Assembly (NCBI GenBank): GCA_005503165.1
Contig: SCNT01000002.1
Span: 124,001-188,000 of the forward strand
Source of the DNA: Sphingomonadaceae bacterium 3R27E2-A
GTDB lineage: Bacteria; Pseudomonadota; Alphaproteobacteria; Sphingomonadales; Sphingomonadaceae
DNA: 64,000 nt
Direction of reading: 5' to 3'
The notes under the pieces were generated by a model. It did no database searches and was not told the origin of the DNA. It was given only the letters and a program-made list of their open reading frames with translations. Each line of letters opens with the position of its first letter. Within the stretch, counting starts at the first letter, position 1. A program made the translations under genes and the position numbers. Below, piece after piece: positions 9,088 through 18,582 of this stretch.

Positions 9088-10440
9088 TCAGGCTCCCGCC
9101 GCGCCGCCGGCGCAGAGGGGCGTCACAGGCTCGCGGTCATGACGCATGATCGCGCCTCGACGGCGGTCGAATTGGGCGGCGACCAGCCGGGCATAGGGCA
9201 GGCCATCGTCCTCGACGACGAGCCTGGCACCTTCCCAGTGAAGGATATGCAATCGCTCGAAGGGGGCGAGCGCCGTCCGCGCAGACCCGAGCCAACCCGG
9301 CTCAAGACGCGCGCTCCCCTGGCATAGCAACGCCTGGATGAGCCGTCCGCGCTCGCGGTCATCGGCGTCGATCGCAGCCCCCCGGACGGCGGGCAACCGA
9401 CCCGCCGCGATGAGGTCCCGATAGACGCCCGCGCGTTTTTCATTCTGGACGATGAGATCGGGAAAACGGCTGATCGCACTGGCGCCGATGCCGATCAGAA
9501 CGGGGCTGTCGTCTTCGGTGAAGCCCTGAAAATTGCGGCTCACCCGCCCTTCGCGCGCAGCGTCCGCCAGCGGATCGGACGGCAGCGCAAAATGATCGAA
9601 CCCGACGGGAACATAACCCGCGCCGGTGAGGCGCTCATGACCGCGCCTGGCCTGCTCGAAGCGCAGTTGATGGTCGGGCAGTCTGCCGGCATCGATCCGG
9701 CGCTGGCGCGGGATCATCTGCGGAAGATGCGCATAGCCGAAAAGCGAAATCCGGCTCGGCGCGAGACGGATCGTTTCGTCGAGCGTCTCATCGAGATCGG
9801 CGAGGGTCTGACCCGGCAGGCCGTACATCAGATCGAAATTGATGGCGTCGATATCGCGCAGCCGCAGCCCGGCCACGACCCGTTCGATATGCGACAGCGG
9901 CTGGATGCGCCCGATCGCCTCCTGGATATGCGGCGCGAACGTCTGCACGCCGAGGCTCACACGCGTCACGCGGGCGGCAGCCAGCACCAGCGCCCATTCG
10001 GCGGAGAAGCCGCGCGGGTCGAGTTCGATCGATATTTCGGGCCGGTGCGCATCAAACAGGGTGAGCAACAGGTCGAGCAGGCGCACCAGCTCGACCGGGG
10101 CGATCGCGTTGGGACTGCCGCCGCCGAAGGCAATGCGATGGACGCGCCCGCGGCCTCCGAGCCGCCGGGCGACAAGCGCAATTTCCGACTGGAGCGCCGC
10201 GAGATAGTCGGCCAGCCGATGCTTGCGTCCCGCCGCGCCCGTGTTGCAGCCGCAATACCAGCAGATCTGCTCGCAAAAGGGGATATGGACATAGAGCGAG
10301 ATCGGCGTCGCTGCCTCGACCGCGTCGAGCGCCTGCCCATAGGCGTCGGCGTCGACGTCGTCGGCGAATTCCATCGCCGTCGGATAGCTGGTGTATCGCG
10401 GCACGGGCCGGGCGAGAAGATCGGGATGATAGGACCACAT
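9088..10440 (-). CDS. hemN: oxygen-independent coproporphyrinogen III oxidase (radical SAM)
   Basis: 450 residues, normal HemN length. Converts coproporphyrinogen III to protoporphyrinogen IX without oxygen, supplying haem for the cbb3 oxidase in low oxygen. The radical-SAM cluster motif is CEQICWYCGC (about residues 60-69), preceded by SLYVHIPF and followed by the glycine-rich IAFGGGSPNAI. The N-terminal YTSYPTA typical of HemN is present. It follows the ccoNOQPGHIS operon in the same direction but has its own FNR box and -10, which place transcription start on or next to the ATG. No ribosome-binding site precedes the start, fitting a leaderless message. Confidence 0.94.
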   Translation of the reverse strand: MWSYHPDLLARPVPRYTSYPTAMEFADDVDADAYGQALDAVEAATPISLYVHIPFCEQICWYCGCNTGAAGRKHRLADYLAALQSEIALVARRLGGRGRVHRIAFGGGSPNAIAPVELVRLLDLLLTLFDAHRPEISIELDPRGFSAEWALVLAAARVTRVSLGVQTFAPHIQEAIGRIQPLSHIERVVAGLRLRDIDAINFDLMYGLPGQTLADLDETLDETIRLAPSRISLFGYAHLPQMIPRQRRIDAGRLPDHQLRFEQARRGHERLTGAGYVPVGFDHFALPSDPLADAAREGRVSRNFQGFTEDDSPVLIGIGASAISRFPDLIVQNEKRAGVYRDLIAAGRLPAVRGAAIDADDRERGRLIQALLCQGSARLEPGWLGSARTALAPFERLHILHWEGARLVVEDDGLPYARLVAAQFDRRRGAIMRHDREPVTPLCAGGAAGA

Positions 10441-10446
10441 GCAGCG

Positions 10447-10488
10447 ATGCTACGCAGCGCCGGCGGCGGCGACATTGACCGGGATCAA
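10447..10488 (-). promoter_or_regulatory. class II FNR-type promoter of hemN
   Basis: FNR/FixK box TTGATCCCGGTCAA (minus strand, 10488-10475) followed after exactly 22 bases by TAGCAT (10452-10447). A box centred at -41.5 would put +1 at 10440, the A of the hemN ATG. This geometry is that of class II FNR/CRP activation. Confidence 0.75.
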
Positions 10489-10500
10489 AACCCGCCCGCG

Positions 10501-10731
10501 TCAGCAGCATCCTCGCTTGCCGGACAGCCTGTCCCGGCGGTCGGTCATCGCATGACACGCCTTGGCGCAGTTGCCGCCATCGTCGCGCGGCCGGGCGGGA
10601 TCGGCGGGAACGACGAGATATTGCGCAGCGCCGCCGCACGCCCCGACGCGTAGGACCCGCGCGCCGGTCTCGAGCGGTGCGACAGCGAGGCCCGCCGCCG
10701 CCGCAAGGGCCGCGATCCGGCGAGCGATCAT
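10501..10731 (-). CDS. small exported cysteine-rich protein at the end of the cco operon
   Basis: 76 residues with an N-terminal signal-like stretch (MIARRIAALAAAAGLAVAP). The mature part contains GACGG, NCAKACHAM and a terminal GCC. Its ATG overlaps the ccoS stop (ATGA), so translation is coupled to cbb3 assembly genes. I do not recognise a family. Five cysteines plus a histidine in a short secreted protein, at the end of a copper-haem oxidase operon, suggest metal binding or thiol chemistry during assembly; this is inference from composition and position only. Confidence 0.65.
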   Translation of the reverse strand: MIARRIAALAAAAGLAVAPLETGARVLRVGACGGAAQYLVVPADPARPRDDGGNCAKACHAMTDRRDRLSGKRGCC

Positions 10732-10883
10732 GCGATCCGCTCCTCTTCATCCTCGACGAGGATTCGCAACGCCGCGCCGTCGAGATCCTCGAACTGCCCC
10801 TGGCGCAATGACCAGAAGAACGCCGCGAGCCCGAGCAGGCCGAGACCGAGCGCGATCGGAATGAGCAGTATGAGGCCGTTCAC
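10728..10883 (-). CDS. ccoS: cbb3-type cytochrome oxidase assembly protein CcoS
   Basis: 51-residue single-pass membrane protein read from GTG at 10883: NGLILLIPIALGLGLLGLAA, then FFWSLRQGQFEDLDGAALRI, ending in the acidic EDEEER. The pattern of one helix followed by FW(S)xxxGQFxDLxxxAxRIL is diagnostic of CcoS, needed for cofactor insertion into the cbb3 oxidase. The start overlaps the ccoI stop by four bases and the end overlaps the next ATG, so genes are tightly coupled. Confidence 0.92.
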   Translation of the reverse strand: MNGLILLIPIALGLGLLGLAAFFWSLRQGQFEDLDGAALRILVEDEEERIA

Positions 10884-12994
10884 CGGATTGCGCCTCTGAG
10901 GCGCAAGGCGTTGCCGACGACGAGAAGCGACGATCCCGACATGGCGATCGCGGCGATCAACGGGGTGACGAGTCCGGCGAAAGCAAGCGGCACGGCGACG
11001 ACGTTATAGACGATCGCGAGCATGAAATTCTGCCGCACGACCGCCTGGGTTCGCCGCGCCATGCGCACCGTCTCGACCACGGGCATCAACCGGTCGCCCA
11101 GAAAGATGCAGTCAGCGGCATTCTTGCCGGCGTCGCTCGCCGAGCCCGGCGCCATCGAGGCATGCCCCGCGGCGAGGGCGGGACCGTCGTTGAGGCCGTC
11201 GCCGAGCATCAGCACCTTGTGCCCGACCGCCGTCTGCCGTGCGATCGCGGCGAGCTTGTCCTGCGGACTCATGCCGGTCTGCGCCGTGAGGCCGAGCTCG
11301 CGCGCCACGGGCGCGACGGCTTCGGCGCGATCTCCTGACAGGATCATGGCCGCGATTCCGGCCTCGCGCAGCGCATCGACGGCACCGTGGGCGTCGGGGC
11401 GTAGCTGGTCGGCGAAGCGGATCGTCGCCACCGGACGCCCGTCGACGGCGAACTGGGTCGCGAGCGCATCGCCCAGCCCGGTGCCGACCGGCCGCCCGAG
11501 CGTCACGACATGGCCAGCCCAGCGGGCCTCGACACCGAACCCCGGGGTTTCGCGGATCGAAGCGAGCTCGGCGGGACGAACGTCAAAGGCTTGCAGCCCG
11601 CGGGTCAGCGCTTCACTGAGCGGGTGACGGCTCGACTGAGCCAGCGCGAGGATGAGCGACTTGACCCCGACATCGAGCTGCCCGAGATCGAGCGCTTCGG
11701 GGCGACCAAGCGTCAGCGTCCCGGTCTTGTCGACAAGCGCGAGGTCGACTTCGGACAGGCGCTCGAGCGCCGAGCCATCCTTGATGAGCACCCCCTTGCG
11801 CATCAGGGCCCCCGCGGCGACGATTTGTGCGGCGGGCACAGCAAGGCCGAGCGCACACGGGCAAGTGATGATCAGCACCGCGGCAGCGATGAGCAGGCTG
11901 TGATGCCAGCCGGCCCCCGCGACCATCCAGCCGGCAAAGGCAAGCAGCGCAAGGCAATGCACGGCCGGCGCATAGAGGCGGGCCGCGCGGTCGGCGATCC
12001 GGACATAGCGCGACTTGCCCTGCGCGGCCTCGCCCATCAGCCGCGCGATGTCGGCGATCGCGGTGTCGGCGCCCGCTGCAGTGACGCGAACCTTTAGCGG
12101 CGCATCGAGGTTGAGGGTGCCCGCATGAACGACGTCGCCCGGGCGAACCGCCTGCGGCGCGCTTTCGCCGGTCAGCAGCGACAGATCGACGCTGCTCGAT
12201 CCGCTTGTGACGACGCCGTCCGCCGCAAGCCGCTCGCCGGCGGCGACGAGCATGACCATATCGGGTTCCAGCGCAGTCGCGTCGACCCATTGCGTCGCGC
12301 GGTCGTGCTGAAAGACCATCGCACCCGTGCCCATGTTGCGCAGCAGCGCGGTGACGCCGCCGCGCGCGCGGTCGCGCATGACGCTGTCGAGCCAGCGCCC
12401 GCAAAGGAGGAAAAAGAGCAGCATCACCGCGCCGTCGAAATAGGCATGGGCGCCGTGCGTCGCCGTCTCGTAAAGGCTCATGACGCTGACGAGCAGCACC
12501 CCGATGCTGATCGGCACGTCCATATTCGTGCGGCGATGACGCAGCGCGCGCCAGGCCGAACGAAAGAACGGGCGTCCGGCATAGGCCACCGTTGGCAGGG
12601 CAATCGCCGCCGACAACCAGTGGAACAGGTCGCGCGTTGCCCCCGCGGCGCCCGACCAGACCGAAACCGACAGCAGCATGATGTTCATCATCGCGAAGCC
12701 CGACACCGCGACCGCCCGCAGTAATTCGCGGCTCGTTTCGGCTTCGGCGTCGGCTTCGTCGGGACCGGTCCCGATCGGGTGGGCCTCGAACCCCAGGCTC
12801 GAAAAGGCGCCGATCAGGTCGGGCATGCCGGTGTCGGGGGTGCACGACAGGTGCACGCGCCTTTCGGTGAAATTGACGCGCGCGGCGGCGATGCGCCTGT
12901 CGCGCACCAGCCCCTGCTCCAGCTTTGCGATGCAGCCGGCGCAGCGGATGTCGGGCACCGCGAAATCGCGCTCGACGAGGGCGGCGGCGGTCAT
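10880..12994 (-). CDS. ccoI: copper-translocating P1B-type ATPase CcoI/FixI
   Basis: 704-residue heavy-metal ATPase that supplies copper for cbb3 oxidase assembly. N-terminal metal-binding motif RCAGC (about residue 18), CPC transport motif in ITCPCALGLAVP, TGES actuator loop, phosphorylation motif DKTGTLTLG, and hinge LMLGDGLNDGPAL. Eight predicted helices. The ATG at 12994 overlaps the ccoH stop by four bases. An earlier in-frame start would overlap ccoH extensively and is rejected. It is the standard third gene of ccoGHIS, so the FixI assignment over a general copper exporter rests on both context and sequence. Confidence 0.95.
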   Translation of the reverse strand: MTAAALVERDFAVPDIRCAGCIAKLEQGLVRDRRIAAARVNFTERRVHLSCTPDTGMPDLIGAFSSLGFEAHPIGTGPDEADAEAETSRELLRAVAVSGFAMMNIMLLSVSVWSGAAGATRDLFHWLSAAIALPTVAYAGRPFFRSAWRALRHRRTNMDVPISIGVLLVSVMSLYETATHGAHAYFDGAVMLLFFLLCGRWLDSVMRDRARGGVTALLRNMGTGAMVFQHDRATQWVDATALEPDMVMLVAAGERLAADGVVTSGSSSVDLSLLTGESAPQAVRPGDVVHAGTLNLDAPLKVRVTAAGADTAIADIARLMGEAAQGKSRYVRIADRAARLYAPAVHCLALLAFAGWMVAGAGWHHSLLIAAAVLIITCPCALGLAVPAAQIVAAGALMRKGVLIKDGSALERLSEVDLALVDKTGTLTLGRPEALDLGQLDVGVKSLILALAQSSRHPLSEALTRGLQAFDVRPAELASIRETPGFGVEARWAGHVVTLGRPVGTGLGDALATQFAVDGRPVATIRFADQLRPDAHGAVDALREAGIAAMILSGDRAEAVAPVARELGLTAQTGMSPQDKLAAIARQTAVGHKVLMLGDGLNDGPALAAGHASMAPGSASDAGKNAADCIFLGDRLMPVVETVRMARRTQAVVRQNFMLAIVYNVVAVPLAFAGLVTPLIAAIAMSGSSLLVVGNALRLRGAIR

Positions 12995-13461
12995 TGCAGA
13001 TCCTCGCGATAGCGGGCTTCGTCGGCACCGTGCCGGACGATGAGGTCGAGCCGCCAGCGCCCCACCGCCAGCGGCTCGACCGAGCGCAGCACGCCGCCCG
13101 CCGCCGGCTCGAAACTGAGCGCGACGGGCGCGGTGCGCCCAACGGGATGGTTGATCGTCGCCGAGGCCCGGACGCCGCCCAGCGGCGCGCCGTCCTTGCG
13201 GACCGCCAGGAGGACGTGCCGGGTCGCATCGAGGGTGATGCGATCTTCCCATCCCAGGCGCTCCTGAGCGTCGGCGCGTTTCAGCCATTCGTTGTAATTC
13301 TGGCTCGCGACATAGCTGTTCTCGACGACCTTGCCGCCGAAGGTCGACATGGCGAAGCGCGCCATCAGGACATTGACCGCGATGACAACGGCAAAAAAAG
13401 CGACGAGGATCGCCGTCATGTCCCGGCCGGTGAAGGGCCTGGGTTTAAGCCTTTCGGTCAT
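12991..13461 (-). CDS. ccoH: cbb3 oxidase assembly protein CcoH/FixH
   Basis: 156 residues. A short cytoplasmic N-terminus (MTERLKPRPFTGRDM) leads into one membrane helix (about residues 16-36). The periplasmic FixH domain follows, with the typical MSTFGGKVVENSYVASQNYN stretch and a C-terminal beta-rich part ending in RWRLDLIVRHGADEARYRED. Needed for cbb3 assembly with CcoI. It overlaps ccoG upstream and ccoI downstream by four bases each, showing translational coupling. Confidence 0.93.
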   Translation of the reverse strand: MTERLKPRPFTGRDMTAILVAFFAVVIAVNVLMARFAMSTFGGKVVENSYVASQNYNEWLKRADAQERLGWEDRITLDATRHVLLAVRKDGAPLGGVRASATINHPVGRTAPVALSFEPAAGGVLRSVEPLAVGRWRLDLIVRHGADEARYREDLQ

Positions 13462-14915
13462 TGTCCTGCCTCCGGCCGGTCGAACTGGATGATATCGCTG
13501 TCGCCGCGCGGATCGCCGTCGAGCCCGCGCGTGCCGATCGTGAAATCCTGCCGCGCCGGGCCGGTGCCCGGTGCCGCGATGAAGAGCCTGAGGCGCGTAA
13601 CGCTATCGGGGGCGAGCGTCAGCGTCACCGCCTGCCTGGCGCCCGCGCGGGCACCGCCCTCGGTCCAGACGGCCGCCCCCGGAAGCCCGCTGACCGTCAC
13701 CGCGACGCGGCGCGGGCGCGTTTCCATGTTGCGCAATTTCAGCGTGTAATTGTTGCGGATGTGTCCGTCGGACAGCGGGACGTACAGCGGGCTGCGCTCG
13801 TGCTGGACGGCGAGGTCGAGCCGCGTGCGCTGGCCGAGCGAGAAGAGCATCGCGGCGCCGATCGCGCTCCAGACGCCGAAATAGATCAGGGTGCGCGGCC
13901 GCAACAGCGTCTTGCGGATCGGTCGGCCCGCGCCGCCCGCCTTTTCGCTCGCCGCGTCGTCGAGCGTGCAATAATCGACGAGGCCGCGCGGCCGCCCGAC
14001 CTGCGCCATCACCCCGTCGCACGCATCGATGCAGAGCGCGCAGGTGATGCAGCCGATCTGCGGGCCGGTGCGGATGTCGATCCCGGTCGGACACACCGCG
14101 ACGCACTGGTTGCAATCGACGCAGTCGCCGATGGCGCCCGGGTGCGCCTGCGCCTTCTTGACGCTGCCGCGGGGTTCGCCGCGCCAGTCCTTATACGTCA
14201 CCAGCAGTGATTTTTCGTCCATCATCGCGGTCTGGATGCGCGGCCACGGGCACATGTAGATGCACACCTGCTCGCGCATGAAACCGCCGAGGATGAAGGT
14301 CGTGGCGGTGAGGACGGCGACGGTGCCGTAAGCGATCGGCGCCGCCTGTCCGGTCCAGAACTGGGCGGTCAGTGTCGGCGCGTCGGCGAAATACATGATC
14401 CACGCGCCGCCGGTCCAGAAGGCGATGACGAGGTAGATCAGATATTTGACCGTCCGCTTGGACAACTTTTCGAATGTCCACGGGCCATTCGCAAGCCGCA
14501 CCTGCGCGTTGCGGTCGCCGTCGACGAGCCGGTCGACATGCTGGAACAGGTCGGTCCACACCGTCTGCGGACAGGCATAGCCGCACCAGGCGCGACCGAC
14601 CGCGCTGGTGACGAGAAACAGCCCGATCCCCGCCATGATGAGCAGGCCCGCGACATAGTAGAATTCATGCGGCCAGATTTCGATCTGGAACATGTAGAAG
14701 CGCCGGTTCGCGAGATCGACGAGCACCGCCTGATCGGGCGCATGGGGTCCGCGGTCCCAGCGGATCCACGGCGTCGCGTAATAGATCGCGAGCGTCACCG
14801 CCATGATCGCCCATTTGAAGCGCCGGAAGGGGCCGTTCACCGCCTTCGGATAAACGCCCTTCCGCGCTTCGTAGAGCGGCGCCGGCCGGCCGGAGAGGTC
14901 TTCAGGGCTGGCCAT
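13458..14915 (-). CDS. ccoG: CcoG/FixG/RdxA-type iron-sulfur membrane protein of cbb3 assembly
   Basis: 485 residues. The membrane helices, AWCGYACPQTVWTDLFQHVD and VCIYMCPWPRIQTAM segments are followed by two 4Fe-4S ferredoxin motifs (CVDCNQCVAVCPTGIDIR and CITCALCIDACDGVM). The C-terminal FixG domain is Ig-like (about residues 370-485). CcoG is a copper reductase-like factor that helps copper delivery to the oxidase. The start at 14915 (MASPEDLSGR) gives a 14-base overlap with ccoP; longer versions run further into ccoP. Confidence 0.95.
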   Translation of the reverse strand: MASPEDLSGRPAPLYEARKGVYPKAVNGPFRRFKWAIMAVTLAIYYATPWIRWDRGPHAPDQAVLVDLANRRFYMFQIEIWPHEFYYVAGLLIMAGIGLFLVTSAVGRAWCGYACPQTVWTDLFQHVDRLVDGDRNAQVRLANGPWTFEKLSKRTVKYLIYLVIAFWTGGAWIMYFADAPTLTAQFWTGQAAPIAYGTVAVLTATTFILGGFMREQVCIYMCPWPRIQTAMMDEKSLLVTYKDWRGEPRGSVKKAQAHPGAIGDCVDCNQCVAVCPTGIDIRTGPQIGCITCALCIDACDGVMAQVGRPRGLVDYCTLDDAASEKAGGAGRPIRKTLLRPRTLIYFGVWSAIGAAMLFSLGQRTRLDLAVQHERSPLYVPLSDGHIRNNYTLKLRNMETRPRRVAVTVSGLPGAAVWTEGGARAGARQAVTLTLAPDSVTRLRLFIAAPGTGPARQDFTIGTRGLDGDPRGDSDIIQFDRPEAGQ

Positions 14916-15828
14916 CGGCTCCCTGCTCCCCGACGGGCGGGGCAAGCCCCTTTTCACCGCCGCCCAGCGAATAGACATAGGCCGACAGCATCTTGATCGT
15001 CACCGGGTCGAGCCGGCCGCCCCAGCGCGGCATCACGCCGTTGCGCGGCTGGTTGACGGTCGCGGTCAGGCTGTCGCGGTCGCCGCCATAGAGCCAGATC
15101 GCGTCGGTCAGTTTCGGCGCGCCGACCTGCCGCCCGCCTTCGCCGCCCGCGCCGTGGCAGACCGCACAATTCGCCCCGAACAGCGCCGCGCCGCGCGCCG
15201 ACGCGGCGCTCGGCCGTTCCTGCTTGCTGATCGTGCGCACGAAGCTGACGACATCGCCGATCTGCCGGGCGTCGAGAATGCCGTCGCGGCCGAAGGCGGG
15301 CATCAGGCTGGTGCGCGTCGCCTTGTGATCGGGGTTACGGATGCCGTGCGTCACCGTATATTCGATGCTCGCAAGGTCGCCGCCCCACAGCCAGTCGTCG
15401 TCGGTCAGGCTGGGATAGAGGTTCCTCACGCCTGCCCCGCCCGCACCATGGCACTGGACGCAATGGACGCGAAACGCCGCGCCGCCGCCCTGCACCGCGG
15501 CCTGCATCAATTCCGGCTTCGCCGGCAGATCGGCGAGCGCCGTCGCGGCGATGGCATTGACCGTGGGCGCGCGGCGCTTCGCATCGGCCGCCATTTCCTT
15601 TGCGAGGTCGCCGCGGCTCGACCAGCCGAGCACGCCCTCGGTCGCGCTGCTCACCATCGGCCAGGCGGGGTACAGGACGACATAGGCCAGCCCCCAGACG
15701 ATCGTCGCATAGAAGGTCCAGAGCCACCAGCGCGGCAGCGGCGTGTTGAGTTCCTCGACGCCGTCCCATTCGTGTCCGACCGTGCTTGTCCCGGTGGCTT
15801 CGTCGATGCGCTGTTTCAGGTCAGCCAT
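14902..15828 (-). CDS. ccoP: cbb3 oxidase dihaem cytochrome c subunit III
   Basis: 308 residues. The cytoplasmic N-terminus VGHEWDGVEELNTPLPRWW is followed by a membrane anchor and two cytochrome c domains with haem motifs CVQCH (about residue 123) and CAVCH (about residue 219). Methionine ligands are probably in LMPAFG and VMPRWGG. It accepts electrons from the bc1 complex and passes them to CcoO/CcoN. It overlaps ccoQ (upstream) and ccoG (downstream), as in typical fixNOQP operons. Confidence 0.97.
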   Translation of the reverse strand: MADLKQRIDEATGTSTVGHEWDGVEELNTPLPRWWLWTFYATIVWGLAYVVLYPAWPMVSSATEGVLGWSSRGDLAKEMAADAKRRAPTVNAIAATALADLPAKPELMQAAVQGGGAAFRVHCVQCHGAGGAGVRNLYPSLTDDDWLWGGDLASIEYTVTHGIRNPDHKATRTSLMPAFGRDGILDARQIGDVVSFVRTISKQERPSAASARGAALFGANCAVCHGAGGEGGRQVGAPKLTDAIWLYGGDRDSLTATVNQPRNGVMPRWGGRLDPVTIKMLSAYVYSLGGGEKGLAPPVGEQGADGQP

Positions 15829-15979
15829 GCTCGTCGTCCTTGAAGATCATGTTCGCGGCCTCCTGGTTGCGCGCGCGGGCGCTCGGCCGGAACGGCCAGG
15901 CGATGAGGGTGAGGAACAGCAGCGCCATGGCGAGCAGGCCCCAGCTGTCGGCGAAATGGCGGAGCGCGTCGTAACTCAT
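15821..15979 (-). CDS. ccoQ: cbb3 oxidase subunit IV (CcoQ/FixQ)
   Basis: 52-residue single-helix protein: [20 protein letters not shown], then [20 protein letters not shown], then [12 protein letters not shown]. The final short motif with IFKDDE is typical of CcoQ, which stabilises the oxidase core. It overlaps ccoO by four bases and ccoP by eight. Confidence 0.93.
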   Translation of the reverse strand: MSYDALRHFADSWGLLAMALLFLTLIAWPFRPSARARNQEAANMIFKDDEHG

Positions 15980-16740
15980 CGCGCCGCCTCCGTTTCGCCC
16001 GGCCGTTCCTGCGGCGCCGCCTTGTCGACATCGACCAGCGTGCCGAGCATCTGGAGGTAGGCGATCAGGGCATCCATTTCGGTCACGCGGCCCGGATCGC
16101 CGTCGAAGTCGCGCACCTGCGCCTTCGGATAGCGTTTCTGCAGGTCGCCGGCGCCCGCGGCCGGATCGGCCTGCGCGCGGATGTCGTCATTGGCCTTTTC
16201 GATATCGGCCTTCGTATAGGGGACGCCGACGCGATAGAGCGCGGTCAGGTCGTTCGCCATGTCGCCGGTCCGAAGCTCGCGCTCCGCGAGGAAAGCATAA
16301 GGCGGCATGATCGATTCGGGCACCACGCTGCGCGGGTCGATCAGATGCGCCTTGTGCCATTCATCCGAATAGCGGCCGCCGACGCGCGCGAGGTCGGGTC
16401 CGGTGCGTTTCGATCCCCATTGGAACGGATGGTCGTACATGCTTTCGGCGGCGAGGCTGTAATGGCCGTAGCGTTCGACCTCGTCGCGGAACGGGCGGAT
16501 CATCTGGCTGTGGCAGGTATAGCAGCCCTCGCGCATGTAGATGTTGCGCCCCGCGAGTTCGAGCGGGGTATAGGGCCGCATCCCGTCGACTTTCTCGACG
16601 GTGTTGTCGATCCAGAAGAGCGGCGCGATCTCGACGATGCCGCCGATCGTGACCGTGAGCAGCGCGAGGGCGCCGAGCAAGGTCACATTGCGCTCGACCT
16701 TCTTGTGGCTGAAGCCCTTTTCGGCGGGTTGGGTGGCCAT
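15976..16740 (-). CDS. ccoO: cbb3 oxidase monohaem cytochrome c subunit II
   Basis: 254 residues. One N-terminal membrane anchor ([20 protein letters not shown]), then the family signature [20 protein letters not shown] with haem motif [15 protein letters not shown], then [21 protein letters not shown]-terminal extension carries Pro/Glu-rich residues. It transfers electrons from CcoP to the CcoN catalytic site. Spaced 12 bases from ccoN. Confidence 0.97.
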   Translation of the reverse strand: MATQPAEKGFSHKKVERNVTLLGALALLTVTIGGIVEIAPLFWIDNTVEKVDGMRPYTPLELAGRNIYMREGCYTCHSQMIRPFRDEVERYGHYSLAAESMYDHPFQWGSKRTGPDLARVGGRYSDEWHKAHLIDPRSVVPESIMPPYAFLAERELRTGDMANDLTALYRVGVPYTKADIEKANDDIRAQADPAAGAGDLQKRYPKAQVRDFDGDPGRVTEMDALIAYLQMLGTLVDVDKAAPQERPGETEAAR

Positions 16741-16752
16741 GGTCCGGGCTCC

Positions 16753-18411
16753 TTATTCGGCGGGAACGGGCACGAGCGGACGGTCGGCCGCGGCGTTGTA
16801 CGGGGTTTCGGCCATCGGCTTTTCGGTGCGGATTTTGCCGGCAAGCGTCGCCCAGACGTTGACGATCATGATCAGGAAACCCGCGAGGTACATCGCCCCG
16901 CCGGCGGCGCGGATCAGGTACATCGGATGCATCGCCGCCACGCTCTCGGCGAAGCTGTAGACGAGGTAGCCGTCGGCGCCATATTCGCGCCACATCAGCC
17001 CCTGCATGATGCCCGCGACCCACATCGACGCGGCGTAGAAGACGATGCCGACGGTCGCGAGCCAGAAGTGCCAGTTGACCATGCGCAGGCTGTAGAGCCG
17101 CGGCCGGCCCCACAGGCGCGGCACCAGATAATAGACGCAGGCGAAGGTGATCATGCCGTTCCAGCCGAGCGCGCCGCTGTGCACATGGCCGATCGTCCAG
17201 TCGGTGTAGTGCGACATCGAGTTGACCCATTTGATCGACATCATCGGGCCTTCGAAGGTGCTCATCCCGTAAAAGGCGAGCGCCATCACCATCATGCGGA
17301 TGATCGGGTCGGTGCGGATCTTGTCCCACGCGCCGTTGAGCGTCATCAGCCCGTTGATCATGCCGCCCCAGCTCGGCATCCACAGGATCACCGAAAACAC
17401 CATGCCCAGCGTCTGCGCCCAGTCGGGCAGCGCGGTGTAATGGAGGTGGTGCGGTCCCGCCCAGATGTAGAGGAAGATCAGCGACCAGAAGTGGATGATC
17501 GACAGGCGATAGCTGTAGACCGGCCGTTCGGCCTGCTTAGGCACGAAATAATACATCATCGCGAGGAAACCGGCGGTCAGGAAGAAACCGACCGCATTAT
17601 GCCCGTACCACCACTGCGTCAGCGCATCCTGCACCCCGGCAAAGGCGGCATAGCTCTTCGACCCGACGATGCTCGCGGGGATCGACAGATTGTTGACGAT
17701 GTGGAGCATCGCGATGGTGACAATGAAGCTCAGGTAGAACCAGTTCGCGACATAGATGTGCGGCTCGCGGCGCTTGACGATCGTGCCGACGAAAACGGCG
17801 AGGTACGCGACCCAGACGATGGTCAGCCACAGGTCGACATACCATTCGGGCTCGGCATATTCCTTCGCCTCGGTGACGCCCATCAGATAGCCGGTCGCGG
17901 CGAGGACGATGAAGAGCTGGTATCCCCAGAAGACGAAGCGCGCGAGGCTGGGAAAGGCAAGCCGCGCGCGGCAGGTGCGCTGGACGACATAAAAACTCGT
18001 CGCGATCAGCGCATTGCCGCCGAAGGCGAAGATCACCGCCGAGGTGTGGAGCGGGCGCAGGCGCCCGAAGGTCGTATATTCGAGATTGAGGTTGAGCGCG
18101 GGAAAGGCGAGCTGGAGCGCGATGAAGAGGCCTGCGGCCATCCCCGCAATGCCCCAGAACAGCGTGGCAACGACGCCCCAGCGCACCGGGCCGTCGTCAT
18201 AGAGGCCCTGATCGCCCGGCATCTTTAACAGGCCGCGCGCGATCGCCTCATAATCGGCGCGCGACACGGTTGCCCAGAGCATCAGCAAAGCGGCCAGCGC
18301 GACGATGATCATATGGACGGCGAAGGGCGCATCGACCGCGACCGCCGCCATCACCAGCGCGATCAGGGCTAGGCCGAGCCAGCCTCCCGCCTTTGCCACC
18401 AGAGTGTCCAT
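16753..18411 (-). CDS. ccoN: cbb3 oxidase catalytic subunit I
   Basis: 552 residues with about 12-14 membrane helices; haem-copper oxidase subunit reducing oxygen at very low concentrations. Seen motifs include [20 protein letters not shown] (haem b ligand region), [14 protein letters not shown] (copper-ligand histidine), [16 protein letters not shown] (two copper-ligand histidines) and [19 protein letters not shown] (haem ligands). The start at 18411 ([10 protein letters not shown]) is preferred to longer versions lacking similarity; the ribosome site is weak. It heads the ccoNOQPGHIS operon and lies 80 bases from a perfect FNR box shared with divergent ompW. Confidence 0.97.
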   Translation of the reverse strand: MDTLVAKAGGWLGLALIALVMAAVAVDAPFAVHMIIVALAALLMLWATVSRADYEAIARGLLKMPGDQGLYDDGPVRWGVVATLFWGIAGMAAGLFIALQLAFPALNLNLEYTTFGRLRPLHTSAVIFAFGGNALIATSFYVVQRTCRARLAFPSLARFVFWGYQLFIVLAATGYLMGVTEAKEYAEPEWYVDLWLTIVWVAYLAVFVGTIVKRREPHIYVANWFYLSFIVTIAMLHIVNNLSIPASIVGSKSYAAFAGVQDALTQWWYGHNAVGFFLTAGFLAMMYYFVPKQAERPVYSYRLSIIHFWSLIFLYIWAGPHHLHYTALPDWAQTLGMVFSVILWMPSWGGMINGLMTLNGAWDKIRTDPIIRMMVMALAFYGMSTFEGPMMSIKWVNSMSHYTDWTIGHVHSGALGWNGMITFACVYYLVPRLWGRPRLYSLRMVNWHFWLATVGIVFYAASMWVAGIMQGLMWREYGADGYLVYSFAESVAAMHPMYLIRAAGGAMYLAGFLIMIVNVWATLAGKIRTEKPMAETPYNAAADRPLVPVPAE

Positions 18412-18490
18412 AACGCTTGCCCCTGTTTTCGCGCGGCTTCGCTGCCGCATGGTTCGGGACCGCTCTTGGGGGTGCAGCGGGGCAAAAACA

Positions 18491-18504
18491 TTGATCAGGA
18501 TCAA
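18491..18504. promoter_or_regulatory. FNR/FixK box between ccoN and ompW
   Basis: TTGATCAGGATCAA matches the FNR/FixK consensus TTGAT-N4-ATCAA perfectly and is symmetric. It lies 80 bases upstream of ccoN (minus) and 79 bases upstream of ompW (plus). One box could activate both divergent genes in low oxygen. The FnrL protein encoded at 19280-19969 is the obvious candidate. Confidence 0.85.
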
Positions 18505-18582
18505 GGATTAGATTGCGCGGCATCAATGCCCGGCGGGCAGGCCGGGTGCAGGGAGCCCGGGTCAACGCAAGGAGCAACGACC

